Positions 36,367 through 45,747 of a DNA stretch of 64,000 nt are shown piece by piece. Origin of the DNA: Methylobacterium sp. CB376 (GTDB lineage: Bacteria > Pseudomonadota > Alphaproteobacteria > Rhizobiales > Beijerinckiaceae); NCBI RefSeq assembly GCF_029714205.1, contig NZ_CP121648.1, positions 7,231,501 to 7,295,500 on the forward strand. The letters run 5' to 3'. Made by a program: the position numbers and the translations under genes. The notes below the pieces were generated by a model. That model was given only the letters and a program-made list of their open reading frames with translations. It did not search any database and was not told the DNA's origin. Positions within the stretch are counted from its first letter, which is position 1. Each line of letters begins with the position of its first letter.

Positions 36367-36381
36367 GCCGCCCGCCCGCGA

Positions 36382-36408
36382 AGCGGAGTTGCGCCCGGCA
36401 ACTCCGCT
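36382..36408 (+). terminator. Rho-independent-like terminator after the four-Cys gene
   Basis: AGCGGAGTTGC pairs perfectly with GCAACTCCGCT across the loop GCCCG. It is followed within about 20 bases by a T-rich stretch (CTTGTTCTTGCAACATTTTT). This is the most terminator-like structure in the window. Confidence 0.75.
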
Positions 36409-36441
36409 CAGCTCTTGTTCTTGCAACATTTTTGCTGACGC

Positions 36442-36524
36442 GGTCCTTCGGTTCGCCGCCGAAAAGGTGACCGCTCCGGCGCATGATGCTCAGGACCGAA
36501 GGACCGCCCCCGGGCGGTCCTTCG
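36442..36524 (+). promoter_or_regulatory. Mutually exclusive hairpins upstream of the Gfo/Idh/MocA gene
   Basis: GGTCCTTCGG (36442-36451) can pair with CCGAAGGACC (36496-36505). The overlapping CGAAGGACCGCC (36497-36508) can pair with GGCGGTCCTTCG (36513-36524), 12 bp perfect with the loop CCCG. The two pairings exclude each other. Whether this leader is transcribed is not known. Confidence 0.4.
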
Positions 36525-36600
36525 CGCGTCCGGAGCGGCGCTCCGCGCGGCCGGAACCGCGCCCGTCGGGGGGACGTTGGCCGCCGATCCCGCAACCACC

Positions 36601-37902
36601 ATGGCGAGCCGCATGCCGGACGACCTGACCCTCCTCTCGCGCCGAACCCTGATGCTGGCCGGGGGCGCGACGCTCGCCGCGATGGGCGGCGCGCAGGGCG
36701 CCGAAGCCCCCGTCGATACGGGGCGGGTGGAGAACGGCCGCGTCACCTTCCCGAACTGGCGCGGGCCCTCCGACCGGCCGGGCGCACCGCCGCGCGCGCC
36801 GCTGCTGCCCGCCGAGCGGGTCGGATTCGCGGTGGTCGGCCTCGGGCGACTCAGCCTGGAGGAGATCCTGCCGGCCTTCGGCGAGACCCGGAAGGCGCGG
36901 CTGGTGGCGCTGGTCTCGGGCAGCCCCGACAAGGCCAAGCTCGTCGCGGCCCAGTACGGCGTCCGGCCCGAAGCCGTCCACGGCTATGACGGGTTCGCGG
37001 CGCTGCGGGCCAATCCCGAGGTGCAGGTGGTCTACGTGGTGACGCCGAACGGGCTCCACCGCGACCACGTGCTGGCCGCCGCCGCGGCCGGCAAGCACGT
37101 CCTGTGCGAGAAGCCGATGGCGGCCTCCTCGGCCGAGGCCCGCACCATGATCGACGCCTGCGCCACGGCCGGCGTCAAGCTGATGATCGCCTATCGCTGC
37201 CAGTACGAGACCCACAACCGCGAGGTCACGCGCCTCACCCGCGGCGGCGCGCTCGGCCGGCCGAAGCTGATCGAGGCGATCAACACCCAGACCATGAGCC
37301 TGCCCGAGCAGTGGCGCCTCAGGCGGGCGCTGGCGGGCGGCGGGGCGCTGCCGGATATCGGCCTCTACTGCCTCAACGGGGTGCGGGCGCTCACCGGCGA
37401 GGAGCCGGTCTCGGTCCAGGCGCAGATCCACTCGCCGCCGGACGATCCCCTCTACCGCGAGGTCGAGGAGACGGTGGCCTTCACCCTGCGCTTCCCGTCG
37501 GGCGTGATCGCGCAATGCACGACGAGCTACGGCGCCCACGAGACCCGCCGCCTCTCGGTCCAGGGCGAAACCGGGGCGATCACCCTCGAGAACGCCTTCG
37601 CGTATGAGGGCCAGCGCCTGATCCTCCACCATCGCGAGGGCCGCGCGGAGGCCCGCGAGGAGCGCGCGCTGCCGGTCCACAACCAGTTCGCCCGCGAGAT
37701 CGACCACATGGCGACCTGCGTGCGCGAGAACCGCACGCCGCACACGCCCGGGGAGGAGGGTTTGCAGGACCACCTCCTGATGGAGGCGATCTACGAGGCG
37801 GCCCGCAGCGGCGGGACGCTGACCCTGAAGCCGCCCGAGCGCCCGCTGCGCAAGGGGCCGCTCGACCTGACCCGCGGGCCGGAGCCCGACGAGGCGAGCT
37901 GA
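36601..37902 (+). CDS. Gfo/Idh/MocA family oxidoreductase with Tat signal
   Basis: 433 aa. The N-terminus LSRRTLMLAGGATLAAMGGAQG has a twin-arginine export motif (SRRTLM, 13-18), so the protein is probably folded with its cofactor and exported to the periplasm, as for glucose-fructose oxidoreductase. The Rossmann fold follows (VGFAVVGLGRLSLEEILPAF), then CEKPMA and the catalytic-domain helix with LPDIGLYCLNG. NADP(H) is probably bound tightly. The sugar substrate is unknown. The start is uncertain: ATGs at 36577, 36601 and 36613 are all in frame. Confidence 0.88.
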   Translation: MASRMPDDLTLLSRRTLMLAGGATLAAMGGAQGAEAPVDTGRVENGRVTFPNWRGPSDRPGAPPRAPLLPAERVGFAVVGLGRLSLEEILPAFGETRKARLVALVSGSPDKAKLVAAQYGVRPEAVHGYDGFAALRANPEVQVVYVVTPNGLHRDHVLAAAAAGKHVLCEKPMAASSAEARTMIDACATAGVKLMIAYRCQYETHNREVTRLTRGGALGRPKLIEAINTQTMSLPEQWRLRRALAGGGALPDIGLYCLNGVRALTGEEPVSVQAQIHSPPDDPLYREVEETVAFTLRFPSGVIAQCTTSYGAHETRRLSVQGETGAITLENAFAYEGQRLILHHREGRAEAREERALPVHNQFAREIDHMATCVRENRTPHTPGEEGLQDHLLMEAIYEAARSGGTLTLKPPERPLRKGPLDLTRGPEPDEAS

Positions 37903-37983
37903 GGCGGGCGATCGCGGCTCCCCCCGTCGCCGGACCGCCGGGCGGCGGTCGCGCGCGGCCGCCCGCATGCCTATATTCCGCTC

Positions 37984-39909
37984 ATGCTCGTCGCGCCCCC
38001 CGCCCGCCCGGTCGTCCGCCGCCTCGATCCGGTCCTCGTCGACCGCATCGCGGCCGGCGAGGTGGTCGAGCGGCCCGCTGCCGCCGTCAAGGAACTGGTC
38101 GAGAACGCCATCGATGCCGGCGCCACCAGCATCGAGGTCACGATCCAGGCCGGGGGGCGCCGCCTGATCCGGGTCGTCGACGACGGCATCGGCATGAGCG
38201 CGGAGGATCTCGCCCTCGCGGTCGAGCGCCACGCCACCTCGAAGCTGCCGGACGGCGACCTCGACCGCATCGACACGCTCGGCTTCCGCGGCGAGGCCCT
38301 GCCCTCGATCGGCGCCGTGGCGCGGCTCTCCCTGGTCTCGCGCACGGCGGAGGCCGCGAGCGGCCACGGCCTGGTGGTCGATGCGGGGATCAGGGGGCCG
38401 GTGCGGCCGGTCGCGGCCGAGCGCGGCACCCGGGTCGAGGTCACGGACCTCTTCGCCGCCACGCCGGCGCGGCTGAAATTCCTGAAATCCGACCGCGCCG
38501 AGGCCGGCGCCGTGGCGGAGATCCTGCGGCGCCTCGCCGTCGCCCACCCGCAGATCCGCTTCACCCTGCGGGGCGAGAGCGGCGGAGGCGGCTTCGTGCT
38601 GCCGGCCGAGACCGGGCCGGGCTCCTGGCTCCGGCGCCTCGCGGCCGTGCTCGGCCCGGACTTCGCCGAGAATTCCGCGCCGCTCAGCCTGGAGCGGGAG
38701 GGCTTCGCCCTCGACGGCCATGTCGGCCTGCCGACCTTCCACCGGGCGGCGGCGACCCACATGCATTTCGTGGTGAATGGCCGGCCCGTGCGCGACCGCC
38801 TGCTCCTCGGCGCCGTGCGCGGCGCCTACGCGGACGTGATGGCCTCCGACCGCCACCCGGTGCTGGCGCTCGCCCTCACCTGCGACCCGACGCAAGTCGA
38901 CGTGAACGTGCACCCGGCCAAGACCGAGGTGCGCTTCCGCGAGCCGGGACTGGTGCGCGGCCTGATCGTCAACGCGATCCACGAGGCGCTGCGCCGCGAG
39001 GGCGGGCGCAGCGCCGCCAGCGTCGCGGCCAGGACCCTGGAGAGCCTGCGGCCGGCCCAGACGCCGCTGCCGATGCAAGCGCCGCTGGCGGCCCGCAGCG
39101 CGTCCCCCGACGCCCGCCGGTCGGATCCGCCGCGCGGCGGCCGGGCCGAGCCCTTCGCCCAGGACGGGCCCTTCGCCCAGGACGGGCCGGGCCCGAGCCC
39201 CGACGGTCGGGAGCCCTTCGGCGCACAGGCCGGGCCGCCGCCCGGCTTCGCGGAGGCCGCCCAGGCGAGCTTCGCCGCCGAGGCGCTGCCGCCCGCCGCC
39301 GAGGCCCGGCCGCCCGCGCCGGAGACCCCCGCCCATCCCCTCGGGGCCGCCCGGGCGCAGCTGCACGAGACCTACATCGTGGCGCAGACGAGGGACGGCA
39401 TCGTCATCGTCGACCAGCACGCGGCCCATGAGCGCCTCGTGTACGAGCGCCTCAAGCGCGAGCGCGAAGCGGGCGGCATCGCCCGCCAGCTCCTGCTGAT
39501 CCCCGAGGTGGTGGAACTCGACCCCGCCGAGGCCGACCGCCTCGCCGAGGCGGCCGAGGACCTCGCGGCGCTCGGCCTGGTGCTCGAGGGTTTCGGGCAC
39601 GGGGCGGTGCTGGTGCGCGAGGTGCCGGCGGCTCTGGCCGGGGGCGGCGTGCGGGCGCTGCTCACCGACGTGGTCGACGTGCTGCAGGAGGGCGGCGCCG
39701 ACCCGCTGGCGCGCCGCCTCGACGCGGTGCTGTCGCGGATGAGCTGCCACGGCTCGATCCGGGCCGGGCGGCGCCTGCGGCCCGAGGAGATGAACGCGCT
39801 CCTGCGCGAGATGGAGGCGACGCCCCTGTCGGGCCAGTGCAACCACGGCCGCCCGACCTACGTGGAGTTGAAGCTCCACGACATCGAGCGCTTGTTCGGG
39901 CGGCGCTGA
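37984..39909 (+). CDS. mutL: DNA mismatch repair protein MutL
   Basis: 641 aa. The GHKL ATPase domain has KELVENAIDAGA (E37, N41), DDGIGM and TLGFRGEALPSIG. The C-terminal domain keeps the endonuclease signature D477-QHA-x2-E-x4-E, plus SCHGSIRAGR and GQCNHGRPTYVEL. It is therefore a nicking MutL, as expected in organisms lacking MutH. A Pro/Ala-rich linker (about 360-455) contains a short FAQDGP duplication. Its stop codon begins a copy of the dispersed repeat. MutS is not in the window. Confidence 0.97.
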   Translation: MLVAPPARPVVRRLDPVLVDRIAAGEVVERPAAAVKELVENAIDAGATSIEVTIQAGGRRLIRVVDDGIGMSAEDLALAVERHATSKLPDGDLDRIDTLGFRGEALPSIGAVARLSLVSRTAEAASGHGLVVDAGIRGPVRPVAAERGTRVEVTDLFAATPARLKFLKSDRAEAGAVAEILRRLAVAHPQIRFTLRGESGGGGFVLPAETGPGSWLRRLAAVLGPDFAENSAPLSLEREGFALDGHVGLPTFHRAAATHMHFVVNGRPVRDRLLLGAVRGAYADVMASDRHPVLALALTCDPTQVDVNVHPAKTEVRFREPGLVRGLIVNAIHEALRREGGRSAASVAARTLESLRPAQTPLPMQAPLAARSASPDARRSDPPRGGRAEPFAQDGPFAQDGPGPSPDGREPFGAQAGPPPGFAEAAQASFAAEALPPAAEARPPAPETPAHPLGAARAQLHETYIVAQTRDGIVIVDQHAAHERLVYERLKREREAGGIARQLLLIPEVVELDPAEADRLAEAAEDLAALGLVLEGFGHGAVLVREVPAALAGGGVRALLTDVVDVLQEGGADPLARRLDAVLSRMSCHGSIRAGRRLRPEEMNALLREMEATPLSGQCNHGRPTYVELKLHDIERLFGRR

Positions 39910-39980
39910 TCCGCGCGGCGCGTGAGCGACGCCGACATCCGCATGGCGACGCAATCCGTCGGATCTCGGATCACGGGATC
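39907..39980 (+). repeat. Dispersed intergenic repeat, copy 3
   Basis: Begins at the mutL stop codon with TGATCCGCGCGGCGCGTGAG, followed by CGACGCCGACATCCGCATGG, and ends near ATCTCGGATCACGGGATCAC. The core matches copies at 10731 and 24605. As at 24566, the first triplet is a gene's TGA. Confidence 0.7.
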
Positions 39981-41035
39981 ACCCGCGCCCGCCGCAGGGC
40001 CGCGAAGAGGTCGAAGAAGGAGTCGTCGCTCGGCTGGTAGTCGAGGAAGCCGAGGCGGCGGCTCTTCGCCATGTCGGTCACGACCTCGATCGGCCGGCCG
40101 AGATCGGCATCCGTGTGCCAGGCCGAGGCCAGCCGCCCGAGATCCGGCTCGACGAGGTCGTGCCGGCGGGCGATCTCGGCCCAGAGCGGGCCCGCATCGG
40201 CGAGCTGGCGGGCGAGGGGCGTGACCTCGCCGGGGAAGGGCGCCGGCGCGATCCCGAACCAGCCGGCGATGCGCTCCCACATCCAGCTCCAGCGGAAGAC
40301 GTCGCCGTTCACGACGTTGAAGGCTTGGTCGCGGGCGGCCGGGTTCGTGGCGGCCCAGGCGAGGTGACGGGCGAGCAGCCGGGCGTCGGTCACGTCGGTG
40401 AGCCCGTTCCACTGCGCGGCCGAGCCCGGGAAGACGAAGGGGCGGCCGGTCTCGCGGCAGAGCGTGGCGGTGACCGCGAGCGTCACGCCCATGTTCATGG
40501 CGTTGCCGAGGGCGAAGCCGATGATCGTGTGCGGCCGGTGCACGCTCCAGCCGAACCCGTCCCGCGCGGCGGCGGCGAAGACCTCGTCCTCCTGCGCGTA
40601 ATAGAAATTCTCGACGGGAAGCCGCGGCTGCTCCTCCCGGAAGGGCGTTGGCGGCAGCCGGCCCGTCCCGTAGGACTCGAACGGGCCGAGATAGTGCTTG
40701 AGGCCGGTGACGAGGGCGACGTGCCGCAGGCCCCCCGCGGGGCGCAGCGCGTCGAGGAGGTGGCGGATCATCGCGGCGTTGACCCGGATATTCTCGGCCT
40801 CGGTCGCCTGCCGCAACCAGGTGGCGAAGAAGACGTGGCTCGGGCGCAGATCCGCCACCGCCGCCGCGAGGCCGCGCGGGTCGAGGAGGTCGGCGGCGAC
40901 GGGGCGCAGCCCCGCGATCTCGCCCGGCGGATGGCGGGCGAGGCCCGCCACCGACCAGCCCTCGCCGAGGAGGTGCCGCGCGAGGTTGCTGCCGACGATG
41001 CCGCTGGCGCCGACCACCAGTGCCGAATGGGTCAT
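39971..41035 (-). CDS. PRISE-type NAD(P)-dependent reductase (SDR superfamily)
   Basis: 354 aa extended short-chain dehydrogenase fold. VVGASGIVGSNLARHLL is the nucleotide-binding motif. ALVTGLKHYLGPFESYG and ENFYYAQED are hallmarks of the progesterone 5-beta-reductase/iridoid synthase-like (PRISE) group. Their catalytic Lys and Tyr replace the usual YxxxK pair. Such enzymes reduce activated C=C bonds of enones; the bacterial substrate is unknown. ATG at 41033-41035 has AGGA upstream. The 3' end overlaps the repeat after mutL by a few bases. Confidence 0.88.
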   Translation of the reverse strand: MTHSALVVGASGIVGSNLARHLLGEGWSVAGLARHPPGEIAGLRPVAADLLDPRGLAAAVADLRPSHVFFATWLRQATEAENIRVNAAMIRHLLDALRPAGGLRHVALVTGLKHYLGPFESYGTGRLPPTPFREEQPRLPVENFYYAQEDEVFAAAARDGFGWSVHRPHTIIGFALGNAMNMGVTLAVTATLCRETGRPFVFPGSAAQWNGLTDVTDARLLARHLAWAATNPAARDQAFNVVNGDVFRWSWMWERIAGWFGIAPAPFPGEVTPLARQLADAGPLWAEIARRHDLVEPDLGRLASAWHTDADLGRPIEVVTDMAKSRRLGFLDYQPSDDSFFDLFAALRRARVIP

Positions 41036-41161
41036 GGATCCTGCCGAGCGTTCGGGGGAATGCCCCGACAACGCGGGGTGCGGCGGATGGGTGCCGGGTC
41101 CGCGGCCGGAACGGGGCCGCCCGCCTGCGGTTGCCCGTCACGACCTCACGGAGTCCCGCAG

Positions 41162-41470
41162 ATGACGAAGCCGATCCTCGTTGCCCTCGCCGCCCTCCCC
41201 CTCCTCGCCGCGCCGGTCCTGGCGCAGGGCATCAACAACGGCTCGGGCGCCGCCCCGGCGGCGCCGAGCCACACGGGTTCGGGCATGTCGAGCCAGCCGC
41301 CGGGCAGCGGCATCGGCGGCAACAATCCGGGCAGCATGGGCTCGACCGGCACCCAGGGCGCGAGCGGCGGCAATATGGGGCCGAACAGCACCTCGGTGAG
41401 CCAGCACCCGACCGGCAGCGGTGCCCCGGGCACCGGCCCGGGCAGCGCCTCGGGCAACCCGCACAAGTAG
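41162..41470 (+). CDS. Small secreted Gly/Ser/Pro-rich protein
   Basis: 102 aa. A signal peptide (cleavage after APVLA) is followed by a low-complexity region rich in Gly, Ser, Asn and Pro, with repeated GSG, GTG and SGN elements and no hydrophobic core. There are no cysteines. Probably an unstructured periplasmic or surface protein; I know of no function. It starts with GGAG eight bases upstream and is followed by the ScsB-like gene about 145 bases away. Confidence 0.75.
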   Translation: MTKPILVALAALPLLAAPVLAQGINNGSGAAPAAPSHTGSGMSSQPPGSGIGGNNPGSMGSTGTQGASGGNMGPNSTSVSQHPTGSGAPGTGPGSASGNPHK

Positions 41471-41615
41471 GCGGCGGCCCGCGCGCCGCGGGGGGCTTGC
41501 CCTCCCGGCGCGGGCCTCGTCCCGGCGTGAGCGGAGCCCGCGCTCACGCAAACGCGTCCCCCCGCCGCCTCGCCGCGGCCACGGAGTCCGGCTATCTGAA
41601 CCGCGGAAGGTTCCG

Positions 41616-43820
41616 ATGCACCGTCTCCCGTCGCTGCTCCTCGCCCTCGCGGCCCTCACCCTCCCCGCCGCCGCCCAGGCGCCGCGGGCGAACCCGCGAT
41701 ACGCCGACCTCGTGCGGGCCGAACTCGTGGCCGAGCCGAGCGCCGTGGCGCCCGGAGAGCCCTTCACGGTGGGCGTGCGGCTCACCATGAAGCCGCACTG
41801 GCACGTCTACTGGCGCAATCCCGGGGATTCCGGCCTCGCCCCCGAGATCGCCTGGACCCTGCCGGAGGGCTTCGAGGCCGGGCCGATCGCGTGGCCGGCG
41901 CCGTCCCGCATCCCGGTCGGCGACCTCGTCAATTTCGGCTACGAGGGCGAGACCGTCCTGACCACGACCCTGACCCCGCCCGCGCGCCTCGACGGCGCCG
42001 GCGTGACGGTGCGGGCGAAGGTCTCCTACCTCGTCTGCGAGCGGGAATGCATCCCGGGCGAGGCGCTCGTCGCCGCGACCCTGCCGGTGGCCCCGCCCGG
42101 CATCAGCCCGCGGCCCGACCCGCGCCAGCGCGACCGGTTCGCGGCCGCCCGCGCCGCCCTGCCGAAACCCTCGCCCTGGCCCTCCCGCCTGACCGAGGAC
42201 GGCGACGCCCTCACCCTCCACCTCGACGCGCCCGGCCTGAAGCCGGGCTCGATCCGCGACCTCGCCTTCTTCCCGTACGCGGAGGCCGCGATCACGCACG
42301 CCGCGCCCCAGAAGGTCGCGGTCGACGCGGCCGGGCTCCACGTCGCGCTGACGCGCAGCAACCTCGCGCCCGCCGGGCCTCTCGGGCGCCTCGACGGCGT
42401 GCTGACCCTGACCGAGGACGCGCCGGACGGCCCGGTCCGCCACGCCTTCGCCCTCGGGGAGGCGCCCGCCGCGCCCGTCAGCGCGGCGCCCGCAAGCGCC
42501 GGGCCCGCCCCCGCCGCCCCGCCCGAGGCGGCGCCGCGGCCCGCCGGGGAGGCGCCGGCCGGCCTCTGGCAGGCGGCCCTGCTCGCGTTCCTCGGCGGCC
42601 TCCTCCTCAACCTGATGCCCTGCGTCTTCCCGGTCCTGTCGATCAAGGTGCTCGGCCTCGTGCGGCAATCGGGCGAGAGCGCCGCGCAGCTGCGCCGGCA
42701 CGGGCTCGCCTACACGGCGGGCGTGCTCGGGGCCTTCCTGGGCCTCGCCGGGCTCCTGATCGCGCTGCGGGCCGGCGGCGCGCAGATCGGCTGGGGCTTC
42801 CAGCTGCAATCGCCCCTGGTGGTGGCGGGCCTCGCCTACCTGCTCTTCGCGATGGGCCTGAGCCTGTCGGGGGCGCTGCCGATCGGCGGCGGCATCGTCG
42901 GGCTCGGCGACGGGCTGACCCGGCGGGCGGGGCTCGAAGGCTCGTTCTTCACCGGCGTCCTCGCCACGATCGTCGCCACGCCCTGCACGGCGCCGTTCAT
43001 GGCGGCGGCGGTCGGCTTCGCGCTGACCCAGGGCGCCGCCCTCGGCCTCGCGATCTTCGCCGCGCTCGGCCTCGGCCTCGCCCTGCCCTTCCTGCTCCTC
43101 ACCCTGTGGCCCGCCGGCCTGCGCCGCCTGCCGCGGCCCGGCGCCTGGATGGAGACCCTCAAGGGCTTCCTCGCCTTCCCGCTCTACGCGACGGTGGCGT
43201 GGCTGGTCTGGGTGCTGAGCCAGCAGGTCGGCCCGGCCGGGCTGTTCCTCGCGCTCATCGGCTTCGTGCTGATCGGCTTCTGCGCCTTCGTCCTCGATCG
43301 CGCCCGCGCCGCCGGGCCGGTCGGGCGGAGGCTGGCGCAGGCGGCGGCCCTCGTCGGCGTGGTTGCCCTCGGCATGATCGCCGCCGCCCTCGACCGGGAC
43401 CGGGCGGTGGCCGCCCCGGTGACGGTCGCCGGCGGGCCGGAGCCCTTCACCCAGGCGCGGCTCGACGGGCTCCTCGCCGAGGGACGGCCGGTCTTCCTCA
43501 ACGTGACGGCGGCGTGGTGCATCACCTGCCAGGTCAACGAGCGCACCTCGCTCGCCACCGCCGCCGTGCGGGAGGCCTTCCGGGCCCGGAACATCGCCTA
43601 CCTGAAGGGCGACTGGACCAACCAGAACCCCGAGATCACCCGCGTGCTGGAGGCCCATGGCCGGTCGGGCGTGCCGCTCTACCTGCTCTATCGCGGCCCC
43701 GGCGACGCGCAGGTGCTGCCGCAGATCCTGACCGAATCCAGCTTGCTGGCGGCCCTCGACGGGGTCGCGCCGCCGCGGCGCGCCGCCGCCCTCGGCGCCG
43801 CCTCGCCCGCCAAGGAGTGA
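41616..43820 (+). CDS. ScsB/DsbD-like thiol:disulfide interchange protein
   Basis: 734-aa inner-membrane electron carrier. After the signal peptide (ending AAAQA) comes a ScsB-type periplasmic domain (KPHWHVYWRNPGDSG) with cysteines C141 and C145. Eight membrane segments carry C336 (LMPCVFPVLS) and C457 (ATPCTAPF). The C-terminal thioredoxin domain has W634-C-I-T-C638. Electrons flow from cytosolic thioredoxin through these pairs to periplasmic partners. ScsB relatives are linked to copper or peroxide stress. The redoxin downstream, 8 bases away, is a likely partner. Confidence 0.93.
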   Translation: MHRLPSLLLALAALTLPAAAQAPRANPRYADLVRAELVAEPSAVAPGEPFTVGVRLTMKPHWHVYWRNPGDSGLAPEIAWTLPEGFEAGPIAWPAPSRIPVGDLVNFGYEGETVLTTTLTPPARLDGAGVTVRAKVSYLVCERECIPGEALVAATLPVAPPGISPRPDPRQRDRFAAARAALPKPSPWPSRLTEDGDALTLHLDAPGLKPGSIRDLAFFPYAEAAITHAAPQKVAVDAAGLHVALTRSNLAPAGPLGRLDGVLTLTEDAPDGPVRHAFALGEAPAAPVSAAPASAGPAPAAPPEAAPRPAGEAPAGLWQAALLAFLGGLLLNLMPCVFPVLSIKVLGLVRQSGESAAQLRRHGLAYTAGVLGAFLGLAGLLIALRAGGAQIGWGFQLQSPLVVAGLAYLLFAMGLSLSGALPIGGGIVGLGDGLTRRAGLEGSFFTGVLATIVATPCTAPFMAAAVGFALTQGAALGLAIFAALGLGLALPFLLLTLWPAGLRRLPRPGAWMETLKGFLAFPLYATVAWLVWVLSQQVGPAGLFLALIGFVLIGFCAFVLDRARAAGPVGRRLAQAAALVGVVALGMIAAALDRDRAVAAPVTVAGGPEPFTQARLDGLLAEGRPVFLNVTAAWCITCQVNERTSLATAAVREAFRARNIAYLKGDWTNQNPEITRVLEAHGRSGVPLYLLYRGPGDAQVLPQILTESSLLAALDGVAPPRRAAALGAASPAKE

Positions 43821-43828
43821 CCCGACCG

Positions 43829-44485
43829 ATGCAGCCGACGACCCGCTTGGCCGCCTGCGCGCCGGCCGCTTCCGCGGTGCCCGCTCTCGCGGCGGCCGCC
43901 CTGACGGCCCTGCTGACCCTGGCAGGCCCGGCCGCCGCCGCCCCGGTGGTGGACAGGCCCGCCCCCGCCTTCCAGGCGAGCGATGCCGACGGGCGCACCG
44001 TCTCCCTCGACGACTTCAAGGGCAGGACGGTCGTCCTCGAATGGACGAACCACGAATGCCCCTTCGTGCAGAAGCACTACGGGGCGAAGGCGATGCAGGC
44101 CCTGCAGAGGAAGTGGACCGGCCAGGGCGTGGTCTGGCTCGCGGTGATCTCCTCGGCCCCCGGCGAGCAGGGCGCGCTGGACGGTGCCGGCGCCAAGCGC
44201 CTGAACGCGGAGCGCGGCGCCGTCCCGACCGCCGTGCTGCTCGATCCGCAGGGGCGGATGGGGCGCGCCTACGGGGCGCAGACGACGCCCCACATGTTCG
44301 TCATCCGGGGCGACGGCGAGCTGGCCTACATGGGCGGCATCGACGACAAGCCCTCCGTGAACCCCGCCGATCTCGGGACCGCGCACAACCTCGTCGACGC
44401 GGCGCTCACCGAGATCGCGGCCGGCAAGCCGGTCACGGTGAAGTCCGCGCGGCCCTACGGCTGCTCGGTCAAGTACGCCTCCTGA
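43829..44485 (+). CDS. Exported redoxin (PRX-like) protein
   Basis: 218 aa with a long hydrophobic signal peptide (residues 12-38). The thioredoxin-like domain has NHECPFVQKHYG with C77 as the likely peroxidatic or redox cysteine. A second conserved cysteine, C212, is in RPYGCSVKY at the C-terminus. This pattern fits a PRX-like family of periplasmic thiol proteins. The tight spacing to the ScsB-like gene suggests it is reduced by that protein; this is inference from context. Confidence 0.9.
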   Translation: MQPTTRLAACAPAASAVPALAAAALTALLTLAGPAAAAPVVDRPAPAFQASDADGRTVSLDDFKGRTVVLEWTNHECPFVQKHYGAKAMQALQRKWTGQGVVWLAVISSAPGEQGALDGAGAKRLNAERGAVPTAVLLDPQGRMGRAYGAQTTPHMFVIRGDGELAYMGGIDDKPSVNPADLGTAHNLVDAALTEIAAGKPVTVKSARPYGCSVKYAS

Positions 44486-44503
44486 GGTGACGCGCCCGCG
44501 GCG

Positions 44504-45241
44504 ATGACGGCCTGGGTCGCGGGCGTCGACGGCTGCCCGGGCGGCTGGATCGCCGCCTTCCAGCCCCTGGCGGCCGGCGCCCCCGTGCGCCTGCGCGTGC
44601 TGCCGGATCTCGCGTCGCTCTGCGACGGGCCCGAGGCGCCCGCCATCGTCGCCATCGACATCCCGATCGGCCTGCCGGAGCGCGTCGGCGCCGGCGGCCG
44701 CCTCGCCGAGCAGCTGGTCCGGCCGCTGCTCGGGCCCCGCCGGGCCTCGGTCTTCCCGACCTCGTCCCGCGCGGTGGTCCAGGCGCCGGACTACGCGGCG
44801 GCGATCGCCCTGTCCCGGCAGGGGGATCGCCAGCCCTTCGCGCCCTCCCCGCCCGCCAACGCCCTGTTCCCGCGCATCCGCGCCGTCGACGCGCTGCTGC
44901 GGGCGCGGGCGGAGCTGCGCGAGCGCGTCCGCGAGGTGCATCCCGAACTCGCCTTCGCGGTGCTCAATGGCGCGCCCCTGCCGGAGGCGAAGCGCACGAA
45001 GGGCGGCGCGGCCCTCCGGCGGGCCCTCCTCGCCCGCGCCGGGCTGCCGGAGGCGGCGATCGCCGGCCCGCCGCCGCGGGGCGCCAGGGCCGACGACCTC
45101 CTCGACGCGCTGGCGGCGCTCGTGGTGGCGCGGGGGATCGCGCGCGGGCGCGCCCTGTCCTATCCCGATCCGCCGGAGCGCGACGCGCACGGCCTGCCCG
45201 CCGCGATCTGGACCCTCCTGCCCGACGAGCCCTCGCCATGA
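44504..45241 (+). CDS. DUF429 family protein (predicted nuclease fold)
   Basis: 245 aa. The N-terminus VAGVDGCPGGWIAA and the segment IVAIDIPIGLPE carry the conserved Asp positions of an RNase H-like fold, which is why the family is predicted to be a nuclease. REVHPELAFAVLNG is a further family block. No activity has been assigned with certainty. It follows the redoxin gene by 18 bases and overlaps the NUDIX gene by ATGA. Confidence 0.85.
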   Translation: MTAWVAGVDGCPGGWIAAFQPLAAGAPVRLRVLPDLASLCDGPEAPAIVAIDIPIGLPERVGAGGRLAEQLVRPLLGPRRASVFPTSSRAVVQAPDYAAAIALSRQGDRQPFAPSPPANALFPRIRAVDALLRARAELRERVREVHPELAFAVLNGAPLPEAKRTKGGAALRRALLARAGLPEAAIAGPPPRGARADDLLDALAALVVARGIARGRALSYPDPPERDAHGLPAAIWTLLPDEPSP

Positions 45242-45747
45242 CCCTGCCGACCCGCGACATCGCCCGCGCCCTGGTCTTCGACCCGCAGGACCGCCTGCTG
45301 CTCATCGCCTACCAGGCGGTGCGGGACGTCGATCCCGCCCGGCCCGGGGAGCGCCGCTTCTGGTTCATGCCGGGCGGCGGCATCGAGCCCGGCGAGACGC
45401 CCGAGGAGGCCTGCCGGCGGGAGCTGCACGAGGAGATCGGGGTCGAGAACGCCCCGCTCGGCCCCCTCGTCGCGCGCTGCGACGGGCCCTTCACCCTGTT
45501 CACCAAGCCGCGCATCGCCCATGAGCGCTACTTCGTGGTGCGGCTGCCGAGCGACGCGATCGACACCGCGCGCCTCGCCGAGACGGAGGACAACCCGGTG
45601 CTCGGCACCCGCTGGTGGTCCCTCGACGCGCTGGAGACGACGCGCGAGCGCGTGGAGCCCGCCGGCCTCGCGGCCCTGGCCCGCCGGATCCTGGCGGGCG
45701 AGGCGGTGACGGAAGTCCACCTCGCCTGGGGGCCGGGGGCCGCCTAG
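45238..45747 (+). CDS. NUDIX hydrolase
   Basis: 169 aa. The NUDIX box G-x5-E-x7-REUxEExGU is complete at residues 47-69 (GGGIEPGETPEEACRRELHE then EIGV). The enzyme probably hydrolyses a nucleoside diphosphate linked to another group, or a damaged nucleotide; the substrate is unknown. The gene is translationally coupled to DUF429 by an ATGA overlap. Confidence 0.92.
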   Translation: MTLPTRDIARALVFDPQDRLLLIAYQAVRDVDPARPGERRFWFMPGGGIEPGETPEEACRRELHEEIGVENAPLGPLVARCDGPFTLFTKPRIAHERYFVVRLPSDAIDTARLAETEDNPVLGTRWWSLDALETTRERVEPAGLAALARRILAGEAVTEVHLAWGPGAA

